The notes beneath the pieces are model-generated. The model ran no database searches and was not told where the DNA came from. It saw only the letters and a list, made by a program, of their open reading frames with translations. The translations under genes were made by a program, and so were the position numbers. A stretch of 64,000 bases of DNA from Provencibacterium sp. (lineage in GTDB: Bacteria; Bacillota; Clostridia; Oscillospirales; Ruminococcaceae), in contig JAAWDS010000010.1 of NCBI GenBank assembly GCA_022793895.1, positions 62,001 to 126,000 on the forward strand, in the 5' to 3' direction. Shown here one piece after another: positions 48,333 to 58,027 of this stretch (positions are counted from its first letter, which is position 1; each line of letters begins with the position of its first letter).

Positions 48333-49457
48333 TTGATTAGTGAAAAGACGCTGGGAATTATCTTTTCCAATATGCACGACCACATGCTCTCCGAAATCAC
48401 CGAGCCGCGCACGATGGGCAGCGTGCCGCTGGGGGGCCGTTACCGGCTCATCGACTTCGTGCTCTCCAACATGGTCAATTCCGGAATATCGGATGTCGGC
48501 GTGATTACCAAGAGCAACTATCAATCGCTGATTGACCACCTGGGCACCGGGCGCGAGTGGGACTTGACCCGCAAGCGCGGCGGGCTTTCGATCCTCCCTC
48601 CCTTCGGCCATGCCTCCGCGGGCATCTACCGTGGGCGGCTGGAGGCGCTCAGCGGGGTCATCTCCTTTATCCATCATTCCGATGCGAAGTACGTATTGAT
48701 GGCGGACTGCGATATCGTGGCCAATATCGATTTTACCGAGATTTATAAAACACATATCGAGAAAAAGGCGGATATTACCATCGCCTATAAGCGCGATACC
48801 ATCGGCGATGATCAGACGGCGGACAGCACCGTTCTCCGGTTTGACGAGCATGGCATGGTCAACGAGGTGCTCATTCATCCCAACAACATTCAGGGGGAGG
48901 ATAATGTTTACCTCAATTTCTGCCTCATCTCGAAGGAATTGTTGGAAAAGGAGATCCATGAAGGGACCAGCCGCAATATCTATAGCTTTATGAAGGGCGT
49001 ATTGCAGGCCAAATGCAACCGCCTGCATATCGCCGGCTGGGAATTTAAGGGCTACAGCAAAAAGGTCAACAGCATCCGCAAATACTACCGTGCCAATATG
49101 GCGATGCTGGATCCGGAGGTGCGCGCCGAGCTCTTCCCGCGCGAACGCCCCATTTATACCAAGGTGCGCGATGAAGTGCCGGCCAAATATGGCCTCAATG
49201 CCCAGGCGGCCGGCAGCATGGTGGCCGACGGCGCCATCATTGAGGGGACGCTGGAAAACTCCATTGTTTTCCGCGGCGCGCATATCGGGAAAAATGCGGT
49301 GGTGAAAAACTGCATCATCATGCAGGATACTGTGGTTTCCGAGAACGTGACGCTCGATCATGTCATTACCGATAAAAACGTTGTCATCCGTGAGGGCCGC
49401 ACGCTGGTGGGCTATGAAACCTATCCGCTGGTCATCTCGAAAAACAGCATTGTATAG
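48333..49457 (+). CDS. glgD: GlgD-type regulatory ADP-glucose pyrophosphorylase homologue
   Basis: GIIFSNMHDHMLSEITEPRTMGSVPLGGRYRLIDFVLSNMVNSGI; altered N-terminal catalytic loop; TTG start. Confidence 0.92.
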   Translation: MISEKTLGIIFSNMHDHMLSEITEPRTMGSVPLGGRYRLIDFVLSNMVNSGISDVGVITKSNYQSLIDHLGTGREWDLTRKRGGLSILPPFGHASAGIYRGRLEALSGVISFIHHSDAKYVLMADCDIVANIDFTEIYKTHIEKKADITIAYKRDTIGDDQTADSTVLRFDEHGMVNEVLIHPNNIQGEDNVYLNFCLISKELLEKEIHEGTSRNIYSFMKGVLQAKCNRLHIAGWEFKGYSKKVNSIRKYYRANMAMLDPEVRAELFPRERPIYTKVRDEVPAKYGLNAQAAGSMVADGAIIEGTLENSIVFRGAHIGKNAVVKNCIIMQDTVVSENVTLDHVITDKNVVIREGRTLVGYETYPLVISKNSIV

Positions 49458-49473
49458 CTGAGTTAGGGAGATT

Positions 49474-51135
49474 ATGAAAAAAGAAAATCAGTTGGAAAAG
49501 CAGACCCCCGCTCCGGCCGCGCCGGAAAAGGGGAAGAAGTCCGGCAAGGCGAAGGCGGAGACGGTAAAAAAAGCGGCGGCTAAAGCGCCGGCCGTCAAAG
49601 CGGCCGCGGCAGAACCGGCTGCGGCGCAGCCGGCCGCCTTGCAGAAGCCGGAAACGCAGGCTATGCGCGAAACCGCCGCCGGAGCCGGGGAACGGAAAGC
49701 CGGGAAGGGAGGAAAAGGGTTGAAAATCCTGTTTGCCGCCAGCGAAGGGCTTCCCTTTATCGCTTCAGGCGGTTTAGGCGACGTAGCGGGCTCGCTGCCC
49801 AAGGCGCTCTGCGGGGAAAAGCAGGACTGCCGCGTTGTGCTGCCGCTGTATGGCGACATCAAACCGGAGATGCGCGCGAAGATGCGCTTTATCTGCGATT
49901 TCACGGTAGAGCTGGCCTGGCGGCGTCAATACTGCGGGGTTTTTGAAGCGGCCGCAGACGGCGTTACCTATTATTTCATTGATAATGAGTATTATTTCCG
50001 GCGGGGCGGTCTCTATGGCTTCTTTGACGATGGGGAGCGCTTTGCCTTCTTCTCCAAGGCGATTGTGGATATGCTGCGGTATATCGATTTTAAACCAGAC
50101 ATCCTGCATTGCAACGATTGGCAGACGGCGCTGGTCCCGGTATATCTCAACTGCTATTACCGCGGCTATGAGCTTTACCGCGATATCCGGACGGTATTCA
50201 CCATCCATAACATCCAATATCAAGGCCAGTACAGCCCGGATATCATCGGCGATGTGCTGGGGCTCCCGCAGGGATATGTGGAATATGAGGACTGCTGCAA
50301 TCTCATGAAAGGGGCTATCGTGCAGTCCGACATCGTTTCCACCGTAAGCCCGACCTATGCGCACGAGATTTTAGACGAGTGGTATGCGCACGGGATGGAC
50401 CGGCTGCTGCGGGAAAACAATTGGAAGCTGCGCGGCATCCTGAACGGAATCGACACGGTAGGCTATGATCCGGCGGTTGACAAGAGCCTTTATAAAAACT
50501 ATTCCGCGGCCAACCCGCAGGACAAGGCGATTAACAAGCAAAACCTTCAGCGGGATATGGGCCTGTGTCAATCCGGGGATATCATGGTGATCGGAGTCGT
50601 CTCGCGATTGGTGTCGCACAAGGGGCTGGATCTCATCAAATATATCTTCCCGAAGATCATCGAGGAAGGAATGGCGGTGGTGATCCTCGGCTCCGGCGAT
50701 TATATCTATGAGAACTTTTTCCAGGAAATGGCCTCCATCTATCCGGATAAGGTGGCTGTCCGGCTGGGCTTCATCCCGGACCTGGCGCGCAAAATCTATG
50801 CGGGAGCGGACGTTCTGCTCATGCCCTCGAAGAGCGAGCCCTGCGGTCTGGCCCAGATGGTAGCCTGCCGGTATGGGACGATTCCGGTGGTCCGCAAAAC
50901 GGGCGGTTTGGCGGATTCCATCATCGATCTGGGCGATCCGGGCGGCTGCGGCTACACCTTCCAATCCTACAATGCGCACGACATGTTTGGCGCTATCAAG
51001 CGCGCCCAAGGGCTCTATTACAACAAGCCCGCCTGGGAGAGCGCCGTCAAGCACGCGATGGAGATGGACTTCAGTTGGAGCAAATCAGCGGCCGCATACA
51101 TCCAGATGTATGAAGAATTGGCCGCACGCAGGTAA
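49474..51135 (+). CDS. glgA: Glycogen synthase (GT5) with Lys/Ala/Pro-rich N-terminal extension
   Basis: LKILFAASEGLPFIASGGLGDVAGSLPKAL...VVRKTGGLADSIIDL; about 82-aa KAAAKAPAVKAAAAEPAAAQ extension. Confidence 0.93.
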   Translation: MKKENQLEKQTPAPAAPEKGKKSGKAKAETVKKAAAKAPAVKAAAAEPAAAQPAALQKPETQAMRETAAGAGERKAGKGGKGLKILFAASEGLPFIASGGLGDVAGSLPKALCGEKQDCRVVLPLYGDIKPEMRAKMRFICDFTVELAWRRQYCGVFEAAADGVTYYFIDNEYYFRRGGLYGFFDDGERFAFFSKAIVDMLRYIDFKPDILHCNDWQTALVPVYLNCYYRGYELYRDIRTVFTIHNIQYQGQYSPDIIGDVLGLPQGYVEYEDCCNLMKGAIVQSDIVSTVSPTYAHEILDEWYAHGMDRLLRENNWKLRGILNGIDTVGYDPAVDKSLYKNYSAANPQDKAINKQNLQRDMGLCQSGDIMVIGVVSRLVSHKGLDLIKYIFPKIIEEGMAVVILGSGDYIYENFFQEMASIYPDKVAVRLGFIPDLARKIYAGADVLLMPSKSEPCGLAQMVACRYGTIPVVRKTGGLADSIIDLGDPGGCGYTFQSYNAHDMFGAIKRAQGLYYNKPAWESAVKHAMEMDFSWSKSAAAYIQMYEELAARR

Positions 51136-51230
51136 AAAAGCAAGGTCTGCAAGCCGGAGGAGCGGCCCCTTTTTTACGGCCGGTTCTATTCTATGGGCGC
51201 GCTCTTTTTTACAGAGCGGGAAAGAAATCT

Positions 51231-51271
51231 AAAACGCCCCCTTTTCGCTTTCCCTGCGAAAAGGGGGCGTT
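51231..51271. terminator. Bidirectional terminator between glgA and CofE-like gene
   Basis: AACGCCCCCTTTTCGC...GCGAAAAGGGGGCGTT. Confidence 0.8.
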
Positions 51272-51286
51272 GCCGTTTCTGATTTC

Positions 51287-52477
51287 TTAGTCGGTGTAGT
51301 TATCAAAATACCCTTGGATCAGGATGATGGGCGTCCCCTTGTCGCCGCTGCCTGAGGTCAGGTCACAGAGCGAACCGATCAGGTCGGTCAAGCGGCGGGG
51401 GGTAGTGCCTTCCGAGGCCATATCCCCGACGAGATCCTTCTTTTTGTGGGCGATGCGATCGGCAATCGCCTCTTTCAGCGCCTCGCCGTTCAGCCCGGCA
51501 AAATCATTATCCGCCAGATATTTGATTTTGAGCTCGTTCGGCGTTCCTACTAAGCCCGCCGTATGGCCGGGGGAGACCACCGGATCGGCCAGCTCCCAGA
51601 TCTTTCCGACCGGGTCCTTGAAAGCGCCGTCGCCATAAACGAGCACCTCAATGTGCTTGCCGGTCTCGGCCAGGAAACGCTGCTGCACCTCGTTTACAAA
51701 CGCGTCGCATCCGCGCGGGAAGAGCTTCACGCTCTGTTCGGTGGATTTGTTGGATCCGAGCAGGCCATAATCCGCGTTGAAGCCGCTGCCGTCGACCGGG
51801 GCGGTCATCAGCTCGTCGAGCCCAATGGCGGTCTTTGCCCCGGCGGCCTTCAGCAGCCGCTTGGTGCGCGCGCGGGTGTGGATGTCGCAGCAGAGCACCC
51901 GATCGGCATAGGGGAGGATCGCTTCGGGGCGGTTGGCAAAGATAACCTCCAGCTCCGCCCCTTCCTCGCGGATGAGCTGGCTGTAGTATTCCACATAGTC
52001 CACGCCGGTGAAGCGGTGCTTCTCATAGCCGAACACCGCGCGGTAACGCTCCAGGCTCAGCACGTCGGTATAGGGATCGATGCCGCTGCTGTCGAGCGCA
52101 TCCTCCTCAATGAGATGGTTGCCCACCTCGTCGGCCGGGTAACTGAGCATTAAAACGATCTTCTTAGCGCCCGCCGCGATGCCCCGCAGGCAGATAGCAA
52201 ACCGGTTACGGCTCAGAATGGGGAACAACACGCCTACCGTGCCGCCGCCCAGCTTTTCACGCACATCCGCCGCAATCTGCTGGACGCTGGCGTAATTCCC
52301 TTGGGCGCGGGCTACCACCGCCTCCGTTACCCCTACTACATCACGGTCGCGCAGGGCGAACCCTTCGCTTTTGGCTGCCTCCAGCACCGAGCGGACCGTA
52401 ATGGCGGCCATATCGTCCCCTTCGCGGATGATGGGGGCGCGGATACCGCGGGAAACCGTTCCTACCATTCTCGCCAT
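51287..52477 (-). CDS. Coenzyme F420-0:L-glutamate ligase-like (CofE-like) protein
   Basis: GTVSRGIRAPIIREGDD; DRDVVGVTEAVVARAQGNY; LVYGDGAFKDPVGKIWELADPVVSPGHTAGL. Confidence 0.75.
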   Translation of the reverse strand: MARMVGTVSRGIRAPIIREGDDMAAITVRSVLEAAKSEGFALRDRDVVGVTEAVVARAQGNYASVQQIAADVREKLGGGTVGVLFPILSRNRFAICLRGIAAGAKKIVLMLSYPADEVGNHLIEEDALDSSGIDPYTDVLSLERYRAVFGYEKHRFTGVDYVEYYSQLIREEGAELEVIFANRPEAILPYADRVLCCDIHTRARTKRLLKAAGAKTAIGLDELMTAPVDGSGFNADYGLLGSNKSTEQSVKLFPRGCDAFVNEVQQRFLAETGKHIEVLVYGDGAFKDPVGKIWELADPVVSPGHTAGLVGTPNELKIKYLADNDFAGLNGEALKEAIADRIAHKKKDLVGDMASEGTTPRRLTDLIGSLCDLTSGSGDKGTPIILIQGYFDNYTD

Positions 52478-52806
52478 GTTCTAATCCCTCTTTCTTGTTT
52501 GTCAAACCGGAACGGAGCCGTTCTCGGTTTACAGGTTCATAGGGAGGGTATCCCCACCGGATTATTATATACGAAACCGGGAGATAAGTAAAGCCTCGAT
52601 TTTGCGGGAGCTTCCGGATGGATGCGGCAGGGGCCCGGATGCTTTGCACTTTCCGGCCGTCTTGATTGCTGCCGCCGGGGGATGGGACCATCCCAGCGCT
52701 TTTTGCAGCGTCCTTTTAAAAAATCGCGGATATCTCTTGATTTCTGTTCGTGTCCGTGCTATAATATAAAAGCTAGCCTGGAGGGAGATGTTTCTCCAGT
52801 TGATGT

Positions 52807-52882
52807 CTGGGTGTGGCGCAGATGGTAGCGCGCTACCTTGGGGTGGTAGAGGCCGTGGGTTCAAATCCCGCCACTCAGACCA
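52807..52882 (+). tRNA. tRNA-Pro (GGG)
   Basis: CTGGGTGTGGCGCAGATGGTAGCGCGCTACCTTGGGGTGGTAGAGGCCGTGGGTTCAAATCCCGCCACTCAGACCA; anticodon loop TTGGGGT; encoded CCA. Confidence 0.94.
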
Positions 52883-52922
52883 AAAATCCGAAGCCTGTGT
52901 GTTATGCGGGCTTCGGATTTTT
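52883..52922 (+). terminator. Terminator of tRNA-Pro
   Basis: AAAATCCGAAGCC...GGCTTCGGATTTTT. Confidence 0.8.
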
Positions 52923-53115
52923 CTTTGGTTGGTATGGATTTTAACGCTAAATGAAAATAAGGCCGCCTATCGGTAAGCGGAGCTTCCGCCTGAGAAACCA
53001 GGCCGGAGGCTCCGCTTTTTTGGGGACGGCAATCTCTTATCCATGGACGCGGGGATGGGGCCTTCCGTCTGTTTCAGCAAAGATCCGGTGAAAATCCCCT
53101 GGACTTTCTTGCCCT

Positions 53116-53877
53116 TTAAAGCTCGCAGGTAAACAGGCGGATCTCCTCTGCATCCTCTCCGTAAGCCAAGGACGCCGTCTTTTTTCCGCGGTTCCCGATA
53201 GCTATTGAATTTCCAATACAGCTCCATCCCTTCCAATTCCCATCCGCTATCGGGCCGACGTTGCTGACCGATAGGATATCGATACCATATTTTCGGGACA
53301 GATAGGTAAACGGTTCCGTCCATTCCTCGCCATAGGCATGGTTGAGTCTTTCAGGAGAAACTGCCCAGGAGGAGGGGGCGAGTATCAGCCGGGCCCCCAT
53401 CTTTGCCATGCTTTCCCCAATCATAATGGCGGGCATCAGGTTGTCCGCGCAGATATCGATCCCGATCTTTCCCATGGGGGTATCGTAAACCCTGATTCGA
53501 TCGCCGGTTTCATACATCGGTTCTACGTTTTGTACAAGGTTGATTTTACGGTATTTTCCCAGAAGCTCTCCGGTTTTTGAGATAAAGACGGCGGTATTGA
53601 AAATTTTATCCCCTTCTCTTTCGGTAATCCCCGCTACAAGATAGATATGGAACTGCTTGGCTAACCCCTGCATAAATTGAACGGTGGACCCTCCCGGAAC
53701 GGGCTGCGCAAATTTATTTGCAGAGGCGCTGGCCCATCCGAGATCGCAGCACTCTGGAAATAGCGCTATGTCGGCGTCCTGCACGCGTTTTAAGGTCTGC
53801 TGCATGTGTTCCAGGTTGGTTTCCAAGGCGTTTGGAACAACGCGAATCTGCATCATTGCCACTGTACATGTCGGCAT
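53116..53877 (-). CDS. Carbon-nitrogen hydrolase (nitrilase superfamily)
   Basis: E-K-C triad: ALFPECCDLGW, GKYRKINL, GIDICADN. Confidence 0.9.
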   Translation of the reverse strand: MPTCTVAMMQIRVVPNALETNLEHMQQTLKRVQDADIALFPECCDLGWASASANKFAQPVPGGSTVQFMQGLAKQFHIYLVAGITEREGDKIFNTAVFISKTGELLGKYRKINLVQNVEPMYETGDRIRVYDTPMGKIGIDICADNLMPAIMIGESMAKMGARLILAPSSWAVSPERLNHAYGEEWTEPFTYLSRKYGIDILSVSNVGPIADGNWKGWSCIGNSIAIGNRGKKTASLAYGEDAEEIRLFTCEL

Positions 53878-53904
53878 TCGGTCTATCCCCTTTTCTGAAA
53901 TGTT

Positions 53905-54738
53905 TTAAGATTTTACGGCTCCGTCCGTTAGGCCGCCGATGATGTGCCGCTGCAAGAACGCATAAACAATCATAATGGGCAGCATCGATATTAAGAACGA
54001 GGCGAAGGCTAGATTATAATCAAAGCTGTATTGCCCTTTGAAATTGTATTGGAATAACGGCAGCGTCCACTGTTCCGAGGAACGGTTGAGCATGATCAGC
54101 GGTAATTGGAAGTCGTTCCAAATCCATAGGGCGTCCATAATGAAGAGCGTTACCAAAATCGGCTTCATTAAGGGGAAAACCACAGAGAAGAACGTCCGGA
54201 AAGCAGAACAGCCGTCGATATGCGCGGCCTCTTCCATCTCCATTGGAATTGATTTTAAATAATTTACACACAGGAAAACCCCCTGCGCGTTCGCTAAGGT
54301 GATGTATAGAAGAATAATCCCCGTCTGGTTCGTCAGATTCATACGGCTCATGAATTTTACCAACGGAAGCATGATAACTTGGAACGGCACAAAAATCCCC
54401 GCCAAGAAATAGATATGTAAAAATCGAAAATAACGGCTGTCCTTGTTCCGCGAGATCGCGTAGGAGCTTAAGGAAACGAAACATAGAATGACCGCCAGAG
54501 AGACGGCGGTAATCACGACGGAATTCACCAGAAAATAGAGGAAGTTTTCTGCGCGCACAACCGTTTTTAAATTATCTAAATAGAGCTGTCTGGGGAAAGA
54601 AAAAAAGTTTTCTGCGGATTCGGCAGGCGTTTTAAAGGCTACGATGACCGTTAAATACATCGGAAAAAGAATAAGCAATAGCCCTAAAACCAGGAAAGCA
54701 TAAATCAGAATCTTTAAAGACAATCTCTTCTTGTTCAT
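53905..54738 (-). CDS. CUT1-type sugar ABC transporter permease (MalG/UgpE-like)
   Basis: EMEEAAHIDGCSAFRTFFSVVFPLMKPILVTLFIMDALWIWNDFQLPLIM. Confidence 0.92.
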   Translation of the reverse strand: MNKKRLSLKILIYAFLVLGLLLILFPMYLTVIVAFKTPAESAENFFSFPRQLYLDNLKTVVRAENFLYFLVNSVVITAVSLAVILCFVSLSSYAISRNKDSRYFRFLHIYFLAGIFVPFQVIMLPLVKFMSRMNLTNQTGIILLYITLANAQGVFLCVNYLKSIPMEMEEAAHIDGCSAFRTFFSVVFPLMKPILVTLFIMDALWIWNDFQLPLIMLNRSSEQWTLPLFQYNFKGQYSFDYNLAFASFLISMLPIMIVYAFLQRHIIGGLTDGAVKS

Positions 54739-55619
54739 TGCTGCCCGACCTCTTTTCTGCTGAGAAGTTTCGTTTGAATCACCGAGAGGAAGACGATGAT
54801 GATCAGCAAGATAATGGACTGGGCTACGCCATAAGCAAATTGATATTGCCGGAAGCCTTGCTGATAGATGATGTAAGCGATGGATTCGGTCGCTCTCCCC
54901 GGCCCGCCGTCGGTCATCGCAACGATATAGTCAAAGACGGTCAACCCGGATTTTACGACTAAAACAAGATTGATGCTTAGCATGGGAATTAAAAACGGAA
55001 TGGTAATAAACCGGAATTTCTGAATCCCATTTGCCCCGTCGATGGTGGCCGCCTCATAAAGATCCTTTGGAACGCTCTGCAATCCCGCCAAAAAGACAAT
55101 GGCGGGCATAGCGGCCCCTTGCCAGATATTTGTAATCAAAATTCCCCAAATCGCTAATTGGGGATTTCCCAACAGATTGCTTTGCAAACATTCGATGCCG
55201 AACCGCTCCCCCAATTGAGGGACCGCCCGATAGAAAATTTGATTGAAGATTAGCCCTACCGTAATTAAACTTAATACGGCCGGAAAGAAATAAACGGAAC
55301 GGAAAAACCCCTTGGCTTTTATCTCAGCGTTGAGCAAAAGGGCTATCGCCAGTGAAATAACGATCACCGCGGCGACAAGAATGAAGGTGTATTGGAAGGT
55401 AAACCGGAAGGAGTTCCAAAACCGGCCGTCTTGGAAGCTGTTCAGATAGTTATCCAGCCCGATAAAGCGGTAGCTTTTGGACATTCCATCCCAATCGGTC
55501 AGGCTATAGTAAACCCCGGAGACGACAGGGATACCGAAAAAGAAGCTGTAGAGAACCAACGACGGTAAGCTCATGATGTAAAAAGGCATTTTTTTGTTGG
55601 GGGATTTTGGTTTGCGCAT
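54735..55619 (-). CDS. CUT1-type sugar ABC transporter permease (MalF/UgpA-like)
   Basis: LYEAATIDGANGIQKFRFITIPFLIPML; 4-nt overlap with the downstream permease gene. Confidence 0.92.
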   Translation of the reverse strand: MRKPKSPNKKMPFYIMSLPSLVLYSFFFGIPVVSGVYYSLTDWDGMSKSYRFIGLDNYLNSFQDGRFWNSFRFTFQYTFILVAAVIVISLAIALLLNAEIKAKGFFRSVYFFPAVLSLITVGLIFNQIFYRAVPQLGERFGIECLQSNLLGNPQLAIWGILITNIWQGAAMPAIVFLAGLQSVPKDLYEAATIDGANGIQKFRFITIPFLIPMLSINLVLVVKSGLTVFDYIVAMTDGGPGRATESIAYIIYQQGFRQYQFAYGVAQSIILLIIIVFLSVIQTKLLSRKEVGQQ

Positions 55620-55641
55620 GATGAAATACCTCCTTAGGAAA

Positions 55642-55673
55642 GTAATAAAGAGCCCCTAAGGGCTCCCTATTAC
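55642..55673 (-). promoter_or_regulatory. Intercistronic hairpin after binding-protein stop codon
   Basis: GTAATA-AA-GAGCCC-CTAA-GGGCTC-CC-TATTAC overlapping the SBP stop codon. Confidence 0.7.
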
Positions 55674-56935
55674 TTTGCCGTATTGGCCCATAAATCGTTC
55701 ATGGCTGTTTTAAACGCATCCACATCCTGGGATACAATCAACTGTTGGCATAAAGCCGGTTCATTCGCGGCAATATCCGTCGTGTGCAGGCCCATGAGCT
55801 GCGGGAAGGTCTTTCCTGCCTCCACATATTGAACCAGCGGGGCAATGGCTTCCAGCGCCGCATTCCCGCCCTCAATGGCGGTTGGAACCTGGATGGCTTC
55901 CGAATAGAGCTTTGCCGTTTCGGGCGTCATCATATACCGGACAAATTCTAAGGCCGCTTGTTTGTTTTCAGAATCCTTCGTGACGTCAAAGGCCAGATCG
56001 ACTCCAATTTCAACCCTGGTTTCCTCAGCCGTGTTTCCCGGTACTGCAAACACGCCGAACTCAAATTCCGGATTTGCCTGCTTAATCGGGTCCAACGCCC
56101 AAATGCCCTGCATGAATAGGCTGCTTTTTCCGGTGGCAAAGCTGCTGATGGCATCGTCGTAGCTGGTGCCTAGGGAGTCCTTCTGCCCAAAACGGTTGCG
56201 CAGATCCAGCATCCTGGAGGCGGTCTGTTGGATGCCGGCGTCTTCCGTCAGGTTGACCGAGCCTTCCTTACAGCCTTGATAGGCGTCTAAAAAGCCGGTA
56301 TCCCAAACGCCGGTATTAAACATAAATTCCTGTTCCACCGTCCAGGAATCCTTATCAGGGAACATGAAGGGAGTTTTCCCCGCGGAAAGCAGCTTTTCGC
56401 AAACCGAAATCAATTCGTCATAGGTGGCCGGAACCTTCAGGTTTAATTCTTCAAAATCTTTGACGGAGTAAAAGATCCCGTAGGTGTTTAACGCCAACGG
56501 CGCCGTATAGATCTTTCCGTCGGGCCGGGTGCTGATTTCCAGGGCCGTTTGGTTGACCGTTTCCATGTAGGGCTCGTTCGTTAAATCCTCCAGCAGCCCG
56601 CTATCCACATACTGCCCATAATTTGCCTGCATCGGCCAGTCGGTAAAAACTTCCGGCAAATCCCCCGAAGCGGCTCTGGTGGCGATGACCGTTGTGGCCT
56701 CCGCCGGGCTGTTCAATTGAACGGTTACTTTATCTTGCGATTCATTGTATTGACTCACAATTTTTGTCAGTACGTCGATGCTCTCCCTTTTCTGATTGAG
56801 GAGTTCAATGGTAACGGCCTTTTGGGGGTCCGCAGCCGGCGCGCCGTCTTTTGTATCGGACCGGCAAGCCGTAGCCATGACAGCCATTGAAGATGCAAGC
56901 AGCATAGATAACAGAACACGCATGGATCGTTTCAT
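55670..56935 (-). CDS. Extracellular sugar-binding lipoprotein
   Basis: MKRSMRVLLSMLLASSMAVMATACRSD; family 1 SBP features. Confidence 0.92.
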   Translation of the reverse strand: MKRSMRVLLSMLLASSMAVMATACRSDTKDGAPAADPQKAVTIELLNQKRESIDVLTKIVSQYNESQDKVTVQLNSPAEATTVIATRAASGDLPEVFTDWPMQANYGQYVDSGLLEDLTNEPYMETVNQTALEISTRPDGKIYTAPLALNTYGIFYSVKDFEELNLKVPATYDELISVCEKLLSAGKTPFMFPDKDSWTVEQEFMFNTGVWDTGFLDAYQGCKEGSVNLTEDAGIQQTASRMLDLRNRFGQKDSLGTSYDDAISSFATGKSSLFMQGIWALDPIKQANPEFEFGVFAVPGNTAEETRVEIGVDLAFDVTKDSENKQAALEFVRYMMTPETAKLYSEAIQVPTAIEGGNAALEAIAPLVQYVEAGKTFPQLMGLHTTDIAANEPALCQQLIVSQDVDAFKTAMNDLWANTAK

Positions 56936-57090
56936 TTTTTCCTCCGTTTCCGTTCATCGAAGTGAGTGTTCGAGCTTTACAAAGATATCCTTGTTATAGT
57001 AATATAATAATGTCATGGCGGGATTTTATCTTATACTATTTTGATGAAAATTAACAATATTCTGTCCTTTGACGGGGGAGGGGCGATAGG

Positions 57091-57969
57091 TTGTATTTAC
57101 GAAGCAGCGGATTGAAGGAAGGCGTTCAGCACGGCAGCCCTTCGCTGCCGGTGGTCGTATATACCCCCTCTCTGGACAGGTTCTGCACACGGCTGGCCGC
57201 CCATTGGCACGAGGAGATGGAGGTTAGCTTGGTCCAAAAGGGGGAGGCGGTCTATTCCATCGATGCGGTTGAATATCCGGTGAAGCAAGGGGATATTTTA
57301 ATCATTCCTCCCCGTTCGCTGCATTCCGGTCATTTTGTTGCCGGAAAGGACAGCCAAAATATAACGGTTCTTTTTAATCCCTCTATTTTGGTCTCTTCCT
57401 CCAAGGATATCTGCAACAGTCAATACATCCTGCCGCTTCAAGAGTGCCAGCTCCCGATTTCCAACCACATTTCGGCGGATACGGAAGCGGCGTATAGAAT
57501 TTCGGAAAGCATAAGAAGCATTTCCAACGCTATTGAAAAGCAAGCGGAAGCGTTCGTCTTAAAAATGAAAGCCTCTTTATTCGATTTGCTTTATGAAATT
57601 ATACTCGCTTCTCCCAAGGAAAAAACGGTTCCCGCCGCCAATATTGCCATTGAAAAAATCAAGCTGGCCTTAGAATATATCCAAATGAATTATATGAAAA
57701 AGATATATATCAAGGAGCTAGCGGATCTTACGAATTATAGCGAATCCTATTTTTCTAAGATTTTTAAACAGGCAGCGCAATGCTCCTGCACCGATTACAT
57801 CAACCAATATCGGATTATGGTGGCGCAGGATCAACTGATTCAAACCTCAAAGCCCATTACAGAGATTGCATTGGATGTAGGCTTTGAAAATATTTCCTAT
57901 TTCTGTAAGGAATTTTTGCAGCTGAACCAGATGACGGCGCGGCAATACCGGGACGCATATAAAAATTAA
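57091..57969 (+). CDS. AraC family transcriptional regulator
   Basis: Cupin-like N-terminus; C-terminal double HTH (IYIKELADLTNYSESYFSKIFKQAAQCSCTDYINQYRIMVAQDQLIQTSKPITEIALDVGFENISYFCKEF). Confidence 0.93.
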   Translation: MYLRSSGLKEGVQHGSPSLPVVVYTPSLDRFCTRLAAHWHEEMEVSLVQKGEAVYSIDAVEYPVKQGDILIIPPRSLHSGHFVAGKDSQNITVLFNPSILVSSSKDICNSQYILPLQECQLPISNHISADTEAAYRISESIRSISNAIEKQAEAFVLKMKASLFDLLYEIILASPKEKTVPAANIAIEKIKLALEYIQMNYMKKIYIKELADLTNYSESYFSKIFKQAAQCSCTDYINQYRIMVAQDQLIQTSKPITEIALDVGFENISYFCKEFLQLNQMTARQYRDAYKN

Positions 57970-58027
57970 ACAAAGGACGGAATTTGAAGTCCCCGAAAGG
58001 GGACAGAACAAATTCCGGCCTTTGTTT
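57968..58027 (+). terminator. Nested hairpin/terminator after araC-type gene
   Basis: AAACAAAGG.CGGAATTT ... inner GTCCCC-GAAA-GGGGAC ... AAATTCCG.CCTTTGTTT. Confidence 0.7.

Noticed and set aside
47433-49361. 642-aa antisense ORF opposite glgC/glgD
   Set aside because: Shadow ORF spanning two well-identified genes and their intergenic gap.
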